Part shown: in pieces, positions 15,140-26,097 of the stretch | How positions within the stretch are numbered: the stretch's first letter is position 1 | Layout of the letters: each line of letters starts with the position of its first letter | Assembly (NCBI GenBank): GCA_003158585.1 | Contig: PMKE01000067.1 | Coordinates: 29,574-93,573 of the forward strand | Direction: 5' to 3' | DNA: 64,000 nt | From: Alphaproteobacteria bacterium | GTDB lineage: Bacteria; Pseudomonadota; Alphaproteobacteria; Micropepsales; Micropepsaceae | The notes under the pieces: generated by a model | Seen by the model: only the letters and a program-made list of their open reading frames with translations | What the model was told of the DNA's origin: nothing | Databases searched by the model: none | Program-made: the position numbers and the translations under genes

Positions 15140-17980
15140 TTACCTCCAGCTCAGGTTGAGCGCTTCGGCTTCCCGCCTTTCGTCAAACGGCTTGTTGCCG
15201 GCGAGTACGCCGCCGAGAGTCTTCTTGGCTTCGTCTTGATGACCCGTGGCGTGGAGCACGACGGCCAGGTGGTAGCCGATTTCCGGGCTGTCGCCGTCTG
15301 TGGCGTGCGCCCGCTGCAAGGCCGTCAGCGCACCGGGCCCATCCTTCGCCAGCCATCTGACCCAGCCCAGCGTGTCGAGTACGGCCGCCGACTTCGGCGC
15401 TTGCTTTGCCGCTTGTTCGGCGTAGGTCACCGCCTGCCTCGGGTCCTTCTTCTGGAGCAGCCAGCTAAGATTGTTCAGCGCGACGACGTTTTGCGGCCGC
15501 AACTTCAGGACGGCGCGGAACTGCAGTTCCGCCGTCGCAGGATTGGCCGCCATTTGTCCTTGGGCAAATTCCAGGCGGGCGCCGATGTCGTTCGGGTGCT
15601 TGGCGATCCAGTTTGACAGCAGCGCGTCGGCTTGTTTCTGCTTCTGTGACATCCGGAGAAGCTGACTCGACATGATGACGGCGGCTTCGCTGGGATGCTG
15701 CGCCAGGCTCTGCTTGAGCACCGCCTGCGCCTGATCGTACTGCTTGAGCGCAGAATAGGTACTCGCCAGCAGCAGGTCGGATTGCGTGCCGGGATTCTGC
15801 TTGGCGCCGTCCTGCGCCGCGGCGACTGCATCGTCTCCGTTGTTGGTCGCCAGCGCATAGCGAATGAGCGCCGACCTCGCCGCGTCGAATTTCGGAGCCA
15901 ACTGGACCGAGCGCTTATAGGCTGCAAGCGCGCCGTTCGTGTCTTTCTTGGCGGCGAGCGCGGTGCCCAGCAGCAGTTGAAGCTGCGGGGAATCGGAATG
16001 CGATGTCGCCAGGCGCCGTAACGTTGCCAACGCCGGATCGACTTGGCCGGTTGCCAGCTGGATCTCCGCCTGTACGGTCTGCGCGTTCAGGTCGCCGGGC
16101 GCGAGCTTGAGGAAGGCGCCCACCGCCTCTGCCGCTTCCTTCATGCGGTTGCGGGCGACGAAGAAGCTCGTCAGCGCGAGGTTCGTCATGGAACTCTTCG
16201 GCTCGGTGGCCACCGCCCGCTTCAGCAGGGCCAGCGCGTTCTGGTCCTGCCCCATCTGCATGGAGAGTTCCGCGCCCCGGATCATCGCCATGACGTTCTT
16301 GGGGTCTGCGGCGAGCACGGCCTGGATGTCGGCGTTCGATCCCCTCACGTCCGCGCGCGCGGCGCGGGCCACGGCACGGTCGTAGAGCGCCGGGATGAAT
16401 TTCGGATCGATCGCCAGGGCACGCGTGAAAGCACCGATCGCTCCGTTGAAGTCGCTTTTCGCGACGAAAATCTGGCCCTGGAAAAGCGGCCCATACGGAC
16501 TCTTCGGCGCCTTAGCCGCGAGCTTGTCGGCGACGGACGACGCTTCGGGGAGCTGATTGCTGCGGAGCAAGGCGGTTATCAGCAGGCCCGCAGTCACCGA
16601 ATCACCCGGCTGCTTGGCATTGAGATCGCGAAGCTGCTTGAGCGCCGTTTCCATGTCGCCGCTATTCAGACTAGTGGCCGCGAGCTGCCGCTTAAGAAGA
16701 TCGCCGCCGAAACCGTTGGCGCTCGCCTTTTCGAAATACTCCGTCGCCTTTCCGAACTGCCCCGTCATCGCATAGGCCTGCCCGAGCAGAGCCATGATGC
16801 GCGGCTCCTGCGAGTCCTTCATCGGCAGCAGCGTGTCGAGCGCCCGTTGTGCGTTCTTCGTCTGAAGATATTGCGAAGCGAGGTAGATGCGCGGCTCCGG
16901 ATAGTCCGGGTATTTCGATACCGAGGCCGAGAGCAGAGTCATCGCGACGTCGTTATGACCGCTCACCAACGCCATTTGCGCGACGACAGGCCCGATCTCC
17001 GGTCGCGAATTGACGAACTCCGGTGGCAGCGCCTGGGCGATGCCCCAGGCGCCCTTGGCGTCCTTCGCCCGCTCCAGCAGCAGCGCCTTGTAGTAGAGCG
17101 CCTGCGGCAGGTCCTTCGACTGGGCGAGAGTGGCATCGACGTCGGCGCGCGCCTTGCCGTCCTGGCCGAGCTGCATGTAAACACCGGCCCGCGCCAGGAG
17201 GGACACCGGATTGCTGGGATACTGCTTCACAAGATTGTTGGCGGGGCCGAGCGCCTGATCGGCTTTGCCCGTCACCTGCAACAGGGAAATCTTGAGCAGC
17301 AACACGTTGGCGTCCCTGGGCGCCTTGGCGGAGGCCTCGTCGGTCAGGCTCAGCGCCAGCTTCGTGTCGTTCTGATCTTTGGCGAGGCGCGCGCGCGCGG
17401 TAAGACCGGGAACGTCCCGCTTGATCGCCAGCGCATTATCCAATTCGCCGACGGCGAGTTCGGGATGGCCCAATTTGACCTGTGCCGCTCCGCGCGCCCT
17501 CAACGTAGCGGCCGCAAGATCGCTGCGGTCGTTGGCGTCCGGCGCAGGGAACTGATCGATGACCTGCTGCGCCTCGCCGCGATTGATCATGGCTTCGTAC
17601 AACAACGGCAGCACCTTTGCGTCGGGCGCTCCGTTCTGGCGCGCGGCGCTGAGTTCGCGCGCGGCGGACGCCCAGTCGCCGGACTGCATATAGGCGTATC
17701 CGAGCTCTATGCGGACATCGGCGTTCTTAGGCGCCAAGTTGGCGGCATTCCTCAGATAGATCACCGCCACATTGGGGTGCCCCTGCTGCATCGCCTGGCG
17801 CGCCTGCCGCAGTAGGTTGTTCAGCCCCGAGGGGGTACTGGAGTTCTGCGCGGCAGGCTCGCCGAGGCTGGCGTAACTCGGCTCCATGCCGAGCGAAAGC
17901 CCGGTCAATGCGCCCACGGCGACCGCGAGCATCAGCCGGCGCCGGCCGCGGACCGAATTCAAGGTGTCGTACAGTGTCAA
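15140..17980 (-). CDS. prsT: PrsT: PEP-CTERM/XrtA system TPR-repeat protein
   Basis: A 946-residue protein with a signal-like N-terminus (RRLMLAVAVGALTGLSLG) and then almost continuous tetratricopeptide repeats to the end. Recurrent W/G/Y/A/P spacing is visible in DVRIELGYAYMQSGDWASA, PLFQGQIFVAKSDFNGAI and AAVLDTLGWVRWLAKDGPGA. Length and position directly after prsK and prsR match the TPR lipoprotein family of exosortase A loci. No lipobox cysteine follows the hydrophobic segment here. The start chosen is a TTG with AAGGAG 8 bases upstream; a GTG at 17989 overlaps that ribosome site. It is probably a periplasmic scaffold in EPS assembly or export. Confidence 0.88.
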   Translation of the reverse strand: MTLYDTLNSVRGRRRLMLAVAVGALTGLSLGMEPSYASLGEPAAQNSSTPSGLNNLLRQARQAMQQGHPNVAVIYLRNAANLAPKNADVRIELGYAYMQSGDWASAARELSAARQNGAPDAKVLPLLYEAMINRGEAQQVIDQFPAPDANDRSDLAAATLRARGAAQVKLGHPELAVGELDNALAIKRDVPGLTARARLAKDQNDTKLALSLTDEASAKAPRDANVLLLKISLLQVTGKADQALGPANNLVKQYPSNPVSLLARAGVYMQLGQDGKARADVDATLAQSKDLPQALYYKALLLERAKDAKGAWGIAQALPPEFVNSRPEIGPVVAQMALVSGHNDVAMTLLSASVSKYPDYPEPRIYLASQYLQTKNAQRALDTLLPMKDSQEPRIMALLGQAYAMTGQFGKATEYFEKASANGFGGDLLKRQLAATSLNSGDMETALKQLRDLNAKQPGDSVTAGLLITALLRSNQLPEASSVADKLAAKAPKSPYGPLFQGQIFVAKSDFNGAIGAFTRALAIDPKFIPALYDRAVARAARADVRGSNADIQAVLAADPKNVMAMIRGAELSMQMGQDQNALALLKRAVATEPKSSMTNLALTSFFVARNRMKEAAEAVGAFLKLAPGDLNAQTVQAEIQLATGQVDPALATLRRLATSHSDSPQLQLLLGTALAAKKDTNGALAAYKRSVQLAPKFDAARSALIRYALATNNGDDAVAAAQDGAKQNPGTQSDLLLASTYSALKQYDQAQAVLKQSLAQHPSEAAVIMSSQLLRMSQKQKQADALLSNWIAKHPNDIGARLEFAQGQMAANPATAELQFRAVLKLRPQNVVALNNLSWLLQKKDPRQAVTYAEQAAKQAPKSAAVLDTLGWVRWLAKDGPGALTALQRAHATDGDSPEIGYHLAVVLHATGHQDEAKKTLGGVLAGNKPFDERREAEALNLSWR

Positions 17981-18003
17981 GTCAGGCACTCCTTCGGTTG
18001 GCT

Positions 18004-19379
<1,376 letters not shown>

Positions 19380-19383
<4 letters not shown>

Positions 19384-21425
19384 GTCGCCACCCGGCTTTC
19401 CGCTTCCTGACAGGCAGGAAGAAAGAGCGACACCGTGGTGCCTTCGCCCAGTGTGCTTTCCACTTCGATATCCCCTCCAAGGTCGCGCATCGTCGAACGC
19501 GCCTGATAGGCGCCGATGCCGAGCCCCTTTTTCTTCGTGGTGTGCAGCGGCCGGAACAGGTCGCGTGCGATGAAGTCCGGGCTCATGCCGGGGCCCGCAT
19601 CGCGCACCCGCACGCGCACGCGCCCGCCCGCAAGATCGACGGAGAGGCTGACGCTGCCCGGTTCGGGGCTGGCCTCCATCGCGTTGGAGACGACGTGTTC
19701 GAGCGCGCTCTCGAACGAGCCGGGTTGGGTGATTTCGGCATAGATCGCCTCGCCGTCGCGGCCGAAGACGAGACCGGAGCGCGCCTTCTTCTGCGCGAAG
19801 CGGGCGATGAGATCGCTGACGTTCACTGGCCCGCGCGAGGCGGCGGCCGGCGCCGCGGTGCCGTCGCGCAGCTTGGCGATGAGGCCCTGGAGGTTGTCGA
19901 CCGCGTGGCGGATCGTTTCCATCATGTCGGCGCGGAAGTCCGCGTCGTCGCCGAAACGTTCGGCGTTTTTCAGCAACATGCTGAGTTGCCCCGCCGTGTT
20001 CTTGAGGTCGTGCAGCGCGAAGGTGACGCGGTTGTTGAATTCAGCGAGCTGCTGCGAATCGGCAAGCGCCTGCGCCGTCTGCTCGTGGACGAGATAACCG
20101 GCAAGTTGCGTGGCGATCAGCGCCACGAGGTTGCGGTCTTCCCAGTCGAGCCGCTTCGGCGCGCGCGGCTTGTGCAGCAGGGAGAAGCCTATGAGTTCGT
20201 CGCGGAAACGGAGCGGCACCACCAGCCAAGCCTCGGGGAAACGCTTCTTCCAGGCCGGGGCGGGCGCGTCATCGCCGGAGGACAGTTCCAGGAATACCAC
20301 CTTCTCGTCGTCGAAAACCTTGAGGATTTCGTCGTTCTCCTGGATCGGCCCGAAATTCTCGCCGAATACGGAATAGGCGAGACGCGCGAACTGCCGCCAG
20401 CCGCTGCGCCGCACGAACAGCACGCCTCCCGGGCTGTCGAGCAGGTCGGACAGCGTGAGCAGCACGCGCTCGGGTCCGCCGCGGTCTTCGTAGCGCGACA
20501 GGGCCTGGATGAACTTCGTCCATTCGACGCGGTAGTCGTATTTGTAGCTGAAAAAGTTTTCGTTGATGAACGTCTTGAGCTTCGAGCGCACGGAATGGGT
20601 CGAGAGCGCGACGATCATCGCCACCAGACCGGCAAAGCCGAGAACGATCGACAGAACGACCGCGGGCGTTCCCCCGAAATGCCGGACATAGAGAGCCGCC
20701 GCCGCCGTTCCCTGGAGCAGGATGCCCGCGAAGATCAACGTCGTCGAATGGAACACCACGGTGCGTGAGGAGTGGAGCTTCAGGCGCAACGATTCGTTGC
20801 GGATGGCAGTGACGACGAAGAGCGGAAGCGTCACGAGATAGACGAGCGGATGCGCGGCGCTGAAAGTCTCGATGCTGCTGCCGCCGAGAAATTCCGGAAT
20901 GCGCAGTATCACCTGATAGGCGTAAAGCCCCGTCAGTCCGATCACCATCAGCTTGACGGACCACAAACGCGAACGGCCGATGTTGCGGAACAGGTTCTCC
21001 GCCAGGATGAGACCCATCAGCGAAACGGCGAGCTGCGCGGTGGGCAGGTTCACCCTGACGCCGAGGCCCGTGTCGATATTCGCGCCGGTGATTGCGAAGC
21101 CCAGATCGACGGCAATCAGAACGACGCCTATCAGCGCCAGTCGGAGCCACAACGGATGACGGTCGTCGTCCTGACGCGCTAGGCCGATCGTCACCGCGAA
21201 CCAGGACGCATCGCGTAAAGCGCCGGCAGCGGGCGGCAGCCAATCTTCTACCCAGCCGAGATCGTTCGCCGCGCGCGAGAGAGCCCACAGCGCGGTCATG
21301 GTCGCCGCCAGGGCGAAGAGATAATTCGGCCAGGAGTGCTTGCCGCGCGCGGGGAGGATCACGGCGAAGGCCGTGTAAGCGATAGCCGTCAGAAGGGCGG
21401 CATATAGAGAAATCCCCAGTTCCAT
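19380..21425 (-). CDS. prsK: PrsK: PEP-CTERM system sensor histidine kinase
   Basis: A 681-residue membrane kinase. The first 275 residues form about eight membrane segments, and a GAF-like domain spans about 300-440. The phospho-acceptor region has H472 in FALHDLKNTAGQL. The ATP-binding domain has HVVSNAMEASPE (N box), RDAGPGMS (G1), KKKGLGIGAYQAR (G2) and a GTTVSLFLP end. This matches the PrsK family in length and order. Its cognate regulator follows with a 4-bp overlap. The membrane-embedded input domain suggests it senses an envelope or membrane signal; the ligand is unknown. It is the first gene of prsK-prsR-prsT. Confidence 0.94.
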
Positions 21426-21504
21426 CTAGCCCTTGGCGCGTAGAGTAGAGTTGTAATAATTATCAAGAACGGAGAGCGATCTCAATTGAACACGGGCCTG
21501 CGCA

Positions 21505-21519
21505 GTAAAATATTTTTAC
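21505..21519. promoter_or_regulatory. GTAA-N7-TTAC palindrome upstream of prsK
   Basis: The 15-base inverted repeat GTAAAATATTTTTAC lies 80-95 bp ahead of the prsK start and overlaps the 3' end of the preceding GT gene. Its GTAA-N7-TTAC geometry is the same as the core of the inverted repeat found near both PEP-CTERM promoters, but it lacks the flanking GAAGT. No sigma-54 box was found between it and prsK. It may be a weak PrsR site, another operator, or a transcript-end hairpin. Confidence 0.3.
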
Positions 21520-22796
21520 AGACGCAAACTTTGCGCACGCGTGGCCGCTATAGCTTCCGCAGGATCAAGCTGACACGCGCGGCGATGCGCGAGAACTCTA
21601 CGGAGCAGGGTTAGCTGACCTTGCGTCGTGTCGTGCCAATCGAATTTCTCGGCATGACGGCGTGTAGCGGCGCGCTCGGGAAGCTTGGCGAACAGGCGCC
21701 GCACGCCGTCGACGATACCTTCGGCATCGTACTTCTCCATGAGCACGCCCGCGTCGGGAGTGGTGACGACTTCGGGCGTTCCCCAGATTGCCGACGCCAC
21801 AACAGGCGTACCGCAGGCCATCGATTCGAGCAGCACGTTCGCCCAGCCCTCGCGGCTTGATGCGAGCACCAGCGCATCGAGCGCACTGTATACCGCCGCG
21901 AGATTCTGTTGCGTGAGCGTGCCAAGGAAGCGAACGCGTCCCGTTAGTCCCAGACTGCCGGCGAGGCGCTCCAGCGAGTCACGCTCCGGCCCTTCTCCGA
22001 CGATCAGCAGATCCGTATCCGGCAGGGAAGCCAGCGCGCGGATGACGTGGTGATGTCCCTTGCGCTCGATCAGCCAGCCGACGCTGCCTAGCGTGCGCTG
22101 CGTCAGGCCGAGTTCGCGCCGCACGCGGCTGCGGTCGCCCGGCTTGAACAGATCGAGATCGACACCGTTGCGCAGCACCGTCACGCCTTCGGCTGGCGTG
22201 CCGAGTTCCACCAGCTTGTCCTTCAGTGCCTGGCAGACCGTGACCAATCCGTCGGCCCGGGCAGCGGCTTCGCGGATCATCCGCCGCGGCGCGGAGAATT
22301 CCGGAATGAGATTGAGGTCGGAGCCGCGTGCCGTCACCACCACCGGTATGCCGAAATGGCGTCCGAGCCGCACCGCGGCCACACCGTCGGGATAGAAATA
22401 ATGCGCGTCGATGAGATCGTAGCGCCGTCCTTCCGCCAGCAGCTTTGCGAGGCATTGCTTGAGGCTGCGATAGAGCGTCGTCGGCGAAAGCGACATGCCC
22501 GCCTTCGGCACGACGAAATAACGCGGATGATGAACCTCCAGCCCGTCCAGTGTCGTCCGCCGCGGCACGAGGTCGAGACGGCCGGCAGGGGCGTAGCGCA
22601 GCCACGACGGCATCCACGGCACCGGCGCGATCACGTCGGCCGTCGCTTCGCCGGTGGCGAGCAGCTTGGCGAGCCGCGTCGCCACGAAACGCCCGTGCTG
22701 CGGCCGGATCGCGTTGGGGAAAAGCGTCGTGACCGTCAGCAGCGACAGCGGCCGGTCTTCCGGCGTCCAGGGACTGGGGGAGAAAAAAGCGTTCAC
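21516..22796 (-). CDS. Glycosyltransferase family 4 (GT-B)
   Basis: A 426-residue GT-B enzyme. The N-terminal acceptor half opens with LTVTTLFPNAIRPQHGRFV and contains DLIDAHYFYPDGVAA and VVVTARGSDLNLIP. The C-terminal donor half has LGSVGWLIERKGHHHVI, LLIVGEGPERDSL and SREGWANVLLESMACGTPVV with the conserved E-x7-E. It starts at a GTG in a GTGA overlap with the preceding GT4 gene and is the last gene of a three-gene minus-strand operon headed by the priming sugar transferase. It probably adds a sugar to the lipid-linked repeat unit. Confidence 0.9.
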   Translation of the reverse strand: MNAFFSPSPWTPEDRPLSLLTVTTLFPNAIRPQHGRFVATRLAKLLATGEATADVIAPVPWMPSWLRYAPAGRLDLVPRRTTLDGLEVHHPRYFVVPKAGMSLSPTTLYRSLKQCLAKLLAEGRRYDLIDAHYFYPDGVAAVRLGRHFGIPVVVTARGSDLNLIPEFSAPRRMIREAAARADGLVTVCQALKDKLVELGTPAEGVTVLRNGVDLDLFKPGDRSRVRRELGLTQRTLGSVGWLIERKGHHHVIRALASLPDTDLLIVGEGPERDSLERLAGSLGLTGRVRFLGTLTQQNLAAVYSALDALVLASSREGWANVLLESMACGTPVVASAIWGTPEVVTTPDAGVLMEKYDAEGIVDGVRRLFAKLPERAATRRHAEKFDWHDTTQGQLTLLRRVLAHRRACQLDPAEAIAATRAQSLRL

Positions 22797-23947
22797 GCCG
22801 GCGCCTCGGCCAGCACGCCGCTGCTGCGCAACGAACGGACGATCGAGACCACGCGCGCCGCATTGCCCTTCCAGGTCAGGTTGCGGGTCATGATCTTCTT
22901 GGCTGCCGCCGCGCCTAGCCTGTCGCGCAGGGCGTCGTCGCCGGCCAGCCGCTCGATGGCGGCGGCGAGCGCGTCGGTGTCGCCGGGCGGGAAGAGCAGC
23001 GCGTCGACGCCGTCCTCCAGGACCTCGAGGATGTTACAGCTGGCGGGCGCGACGATGGTGCGTCCCAGTGCCATGTACTCGAAGAGTTTGAGTGGGCTGG
23101 CGTAAGGCGTGACCTGCGGCTGAAGCGCGATGTCCATTGCAGACAAGAGATCGGGCAGCGCCTCGCGCCTCGCGACGCCGGTGAAGTGCACGCGTTCCGT
23201 CACGCCTTGCGCGCGGGCCTGCCGTTCCAGGGCTTCGCGTGCCGGGCCGTCGCCGACCACCAGCAACCTCGCGTTACGGAGCGCCGGCCGTTCGGCCAAA
23301 AGGTCGACGATGCGGTCGAGGCCGTGCCATTCCCGCACGTAACCGACGAAGCCGAGGACCAGGGAATCGTCCCATCCCAATCGCGCCTTGGCGGCGCGAC
23401 GGTCGCGCGGGCGGAAGGCATCGGTGTCCACGCCGTTCGGCGTCACGATTACCCGTTTCTCAGCCACACCTGCGCGCACCACGTAAGAAGCGAGCGCCTC
23501 GGTGACGGGAAGCACCACCGAAGCCGCGTGCCAGCATCTCCGTTCGGTCCATGCGGCGAGCGCCGGCCAGGACAGCTTGCCGTAGCGTGCCCGCTCCTCG
23601 GCGATGGGGGCGTTGACCTCTAATATATAAGGTAAGCGGAAGAGGCGGGCCGCCCACACGCCCGACAGCATGTAGAGGTTAGCCCTTTCGTACAGCGCGT
23701 CGGGCCGGTGCCGGATCGCCGCGGCGGCCAGCTTGACGAATTCGAGGAGGTTGTAGCCCAGCTCTCCCAACTCATAAGCGAATTGCGGCAGCAAGCGGCG
23801 CTCGACGGTCTCGGCCATCGCCTCGACGCGCCTCGGTTCGACCAACACGACGCGATGGCCCTGGGCGCGCAAGGCGCCGATCAGCTCGTCGATGTGCACC
23901 GACTGGCCATCGCGCGCACGCGTCCGATGGTGATAGAGAATGGTCAA
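22793..23947 (-). CDS. Glycosyltransferase family 4 (GT-B)
   Basis: A GT-B enzyme of about 384 residues. Its acceptor half begins TILYHHRTRARDGQSVHIDE and includes ILEVNAPIAEERARYGKL. The donor half has VTPNGVDTDAFRP, LGFVGYVREWHGLDRIV, LLVVGDGPAREALE and SPLKLFEYMALGRTIVAP. The start is uncertain: a TTG at 23947 gives the most natural N-terminus, while a TTG at 24013 would overlap the upstream gene by 26 bp. No strong ribosome site marks either, suggesting coupled translation. It lies between the priming transferase and another GT4 in one operon. Confidence 0.87.
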   Translation of the reverse strand: MTILYHHRTRARDGQSVHIDELIGALRAQGHRVVLVEPRRVEAMAETVERRLLPQFAYELGELGYNLLEFVKLAAAAIRHRPDALYERANLYMLSGVWAARLFRLPYILEVNAPIAEERARYGKLSWPALAAWTERRCWHAASVVLPVTEALASYVVRAGVAEKRVIVTPNGVDTDAFRPRDRRAAKARLGWDDSLVLGFVGYVREWHGLDRIVDLLAERPALRNARLLVVGDGPAREALERQARAQGVTERVHFTGVARREALPDLLSAMDIALQPQVTPYASPLKLFEYMALGRTIVAPASCNILEVLEDGVDALLFPPGDTDALAAAIERLAGDDALRDRLGAAAAKKIMTRNLTWKGNAARVVSIVRSLRSSGVLAEAPA

Positions 23948-23987
23948 TCCGTTCAAAACAGGCGTTCTCGTTTGGAGATGCGTGGCC

Positions 23988-25541
23988 TCAGCGTCCGCCT
24001 TGCGCGAACACAAGGACGCGGAACGTCTGAAGCATGATCGACAGGTCCCTGAGGACGCTGAAATGCTTCAGATAGAACAGGTCGTATTCGAGCTTGCGTT
24101 CGGCGTCCTCGACGGAGGCGCCGTAGTGATAGTTGATCTGCGCCCAGCCGGTGACGCCGGCCTTCACGCTGTGCCGCAGATGATAGAGCCTGATCTCGCC
24201 GGACAGCTTATCCACGAAGCAAGGCCGTTCTGGGCGCGGCCCGACCATCGACATCTCGCCGAGCAGCACGTTGATGAGCTGCGGCACCTCGTCGACCCGC
24301 GTCCGCCGCAGGATATTGCCGACGTGCGTGATGCGCGGATCGTTCTCGCACGCCCACTGGGCGCCGTTCTTTTCCGCGTCGACGCGCATGGTGCGGAACT
24401 TGATGATCTTAAAGGCGCGGCCGCCCTGGCTGACGCGCTCCTGGCGATAGAACACCGGGCCGAAATCCTCGAACACGATCGCCAGGACCACGACCGCCAG
24501 CGTCGGCAGCGTCAGAAGCAGCAAGGTGGCCGAGAACGCGATGTCGAGCAGGCGCTTCAGCGCGCGGTCCAGCCAGCCATAACGGAAGCCGTCCGAATAG
24601 AGCAGCCAGTGCGATTCGGTCCATTTCAGATCGACGCGTCCGGTTTCGCGCTCTATGAAGGTGTTGAAGTCGAACACCGGCACGCCGTTGGCCTTCCAGG
24701 GCAGCAGATGATCGAAGTGCAGGCCGTCCGGTTCGTCCACCGCGACCACGACCTGATCGATATGCAGCCGCGACTCCAGCTCTTCGACCGTCTGTACGGC
24801 GGCGAGCGTTTTGATGGTTTCACCCGGAATACCCGCAGGCGGCAGGCCGCCGAGATACTCTTCGGTCAGGAAATGCAGTTCCGCCAGCCTGCGGTCGGAG
24901 CGCCGAAACAGGTCGCGCAAATGATGCGCCCGGATGCCCGTGCCGATGACCAGGATGTGGCGGCGGAACCAGTGACGCCGGGCCATCGAGAGGAAAACCG
25001 GTCGGCTCATCATGCCGCCGAGCATACCTGCGCCCAGGCCGACGAGAACGATCGTCGCGGCGCGGCTGAAGCTCTGAAAGGCGAGGGAGTCGAAGAAGAA
25101 AGACAGGCCGTAGTGAATGATCAGCATACTGAGCACGGCGCTGACGCCGAGCGCGACGACAAGGCTGGTTATGGAGGTCGAGAAGTTGATGAGCGCATCG
25201 TAGCGATAGCAGCCGGTGGCATAGGCGAAGGCCATGCTGCAGGCGACCAAGCAAACGATCACGGACGCCGTTTGAAGAGGCGTCGTCAGATCGAGCCGCT
25301 GATGCACCGCGTAGACCAATCCCGCCGTAGCACCGGCCATGAAGAAGAGATCGAGCATCGCCAGCGTGGTGCGCGAGCCCGGCAGGAAGCGTTGGCGCAT
25401 CCGGGAGTTCGTCGCGGCGGCGCCGCTGCTTTGTTCGGAGTAAACAAGTCGAGGCCTCGCAAGGGTACGCGCATTCCTTCCTTGAGAACGATACGCACTC
25501 GCGTCACCTGATGCTGAATAACCGACAAACGCGTCCCTCAT
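23988..25541 (-). CDS. Priming sugar-phosphate transferase, XrtA/PEP-CTERM system (WcaJ-like)
   Basis: A 517-residue polyprenyl-phosphate sugar-1-phosphate transferase. Four or five membrane segments occupy about residues 50-175 and a Rossmann-like domain follows (HILVIGTGIRAHHLRDLF). The C-terminal catalytic domain begins with the membrane helix LDIAFSATLLLLTLPTLAVVV and contains RQERVSQGGRAFKIIKFRTM, RRTRVDEVPQLINVLLGEMS, MVGPRPERP and GVTGWAQINYHYG. It loads the first sugar onto undecaprenyl phosphate at the inner membrane, starting EPS repeat synthesis. ATG 25541 (MRDAFVGY) is chosen; ATG 25556 is an alternative. It heads the operon with the two GT4 genes. Confidence 0.9.
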   Translation of the reverse strand: MRDAFVGYSASGDASAYRSQGRNARTLARPRLVYSEQSSGAAATNSRMRQRFLPGSRTTLAMLDLFFMAGATAGLVYAVHQRLDLTTPLQTASVIVCLVACSMAFAYATGCYRYDALINFSTSITSLVVALGVSAVLSMLIIHYGLSFFFDSLAFQSFSRAATIVLVGLGAGMLGGMMSRPVFLSMARRHWFRRHILVIGTGIRAHHLRDLFRRSDRRLAELHFLTEEYLGGLPPAGIPGETIKTLAAVQTVEELESRLHIDQVVVAVDEPDGLHFDHLLPWKANGVPVFDFNTFIERETGRVDLKWTESHWLLYSDGFRYGWLDRALKRLLDIAFSATLLLLTLPTLAVVVLAIVFEDFGPVFYRQERVSQGGRAFKIIKFRTMRVDAEKNGAQWACENDPRITHVGNILRRTRVDEVPQLINVLLGEMSMVGPRPERPCFVDKLSGEIRLYHLRHSVKAGVTGWAQINYHYGASVEDAERKLEYDLFYLKHFSVLRDLSIMLQTFRVLVFAQGGR

Positions 25542-25983
25542 TTTTCCCGGCCCCATCGTTTGTTCGCCTATGCATATCGAAATCGCAGGCAGAGCAAAAG
25601 GATTTTATAATTTTATTAATGTGAAGTTACAGATACGCGATGGGGCAATGTTAATGCGCAGCAATCGCAGAAATAGATTTTACGGAGCGTGATGCTGCGT
25701 AACCAGTGCGCGCGCGCGACTTGATCGCCGTAAGATCTCGGCGTGGGGAGAGGCCACCTGCGACACGGCTACGAAACACCGTTTTAAGGAATACGTCGCT
25801 TCCATGCCGATGTGTGCGTATCCGCTTAGGAAGCTCGCGCGTTCCGGGAAGTTTACGTAAAGGCGACCCAGAGGGCGTGGAACGGAGTGCACGAACTTTG
25901 CGCTAACGGCAGCTTTAACTCTGTAACGTTCGCCCGATGTTTAATCCTGGAGACCGCCTTCCGTGACGAACACTAAGCGGCAA

Positions 25984-26000
25984 GGGGTGAACGGTACCCC
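25984..26000. promoter_or_regulatory. Inverted repeat GGGGT-N7-ACCCC, possible operator
   Basis: The arms GGGGT and ACCCC are exact inverses around a 7-base spacer, about 100 bp upstream of the polysaccharide-export start codon. The 5-7-5 layout is typical of a dimeric regulator site. It could be a binding site for an EPS regulator. No second copy was found. Confidence 0.3.
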
Positions 26001-26026
26001 GAAGCCACATACAAATTCTATTTATT

Positions 26027-26049
26027 AGAACTGTTATTGGAAAAGTTCT
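26027..26049. promoter_or_regulatory. Inverted repeat AGAACT-N11-AGTTCT, possible operator
   Basis: The AGAACT and AGTTCT arms are exact inverses with an AT-rich centre, 49 bp before the start codon of the export gene. It lies where a core promoter or leader would be. It may be an operator or a leader hairpin. Confidence 0.3.
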
Positions 26050-26097
26050 TAACTACCGGCTAGATTGGTTCCCGGTGATTTGACACAGGGGTTAGCG

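Larger units (their letters stand above)
25542..26097. other. Divergent intergenic region, 556 bp, promoters and inverted repeats
   Basis: This is the largest gene-free stretch, between the priming-transferase operon (leftward) and the export gene (rightward). It is AT-richer than its surroundings. It contains a TTTACGTAAA palindrome near 25850, two further inverted repeats close to the export gene (listed separately), and two imperfect sigma-54-like boxes. The first is GGGCAATGTTAATGCG at 25643-25658. The second is GTGCACGAACTTTGC at 25887-25901, which has TG in place of the required GG. I see no ORF with a credible start and no RNA gene. Confidence 0.45.

Noticed and set aside
25887-25901. 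GTGCACGAACTTTGC as a sigma-54 promoter of the export gene
   Set aside because: The essential GG at -24 reads TG, the distance to the start codon is about 200 bases, and no enhancer-like repeat lies upstream.
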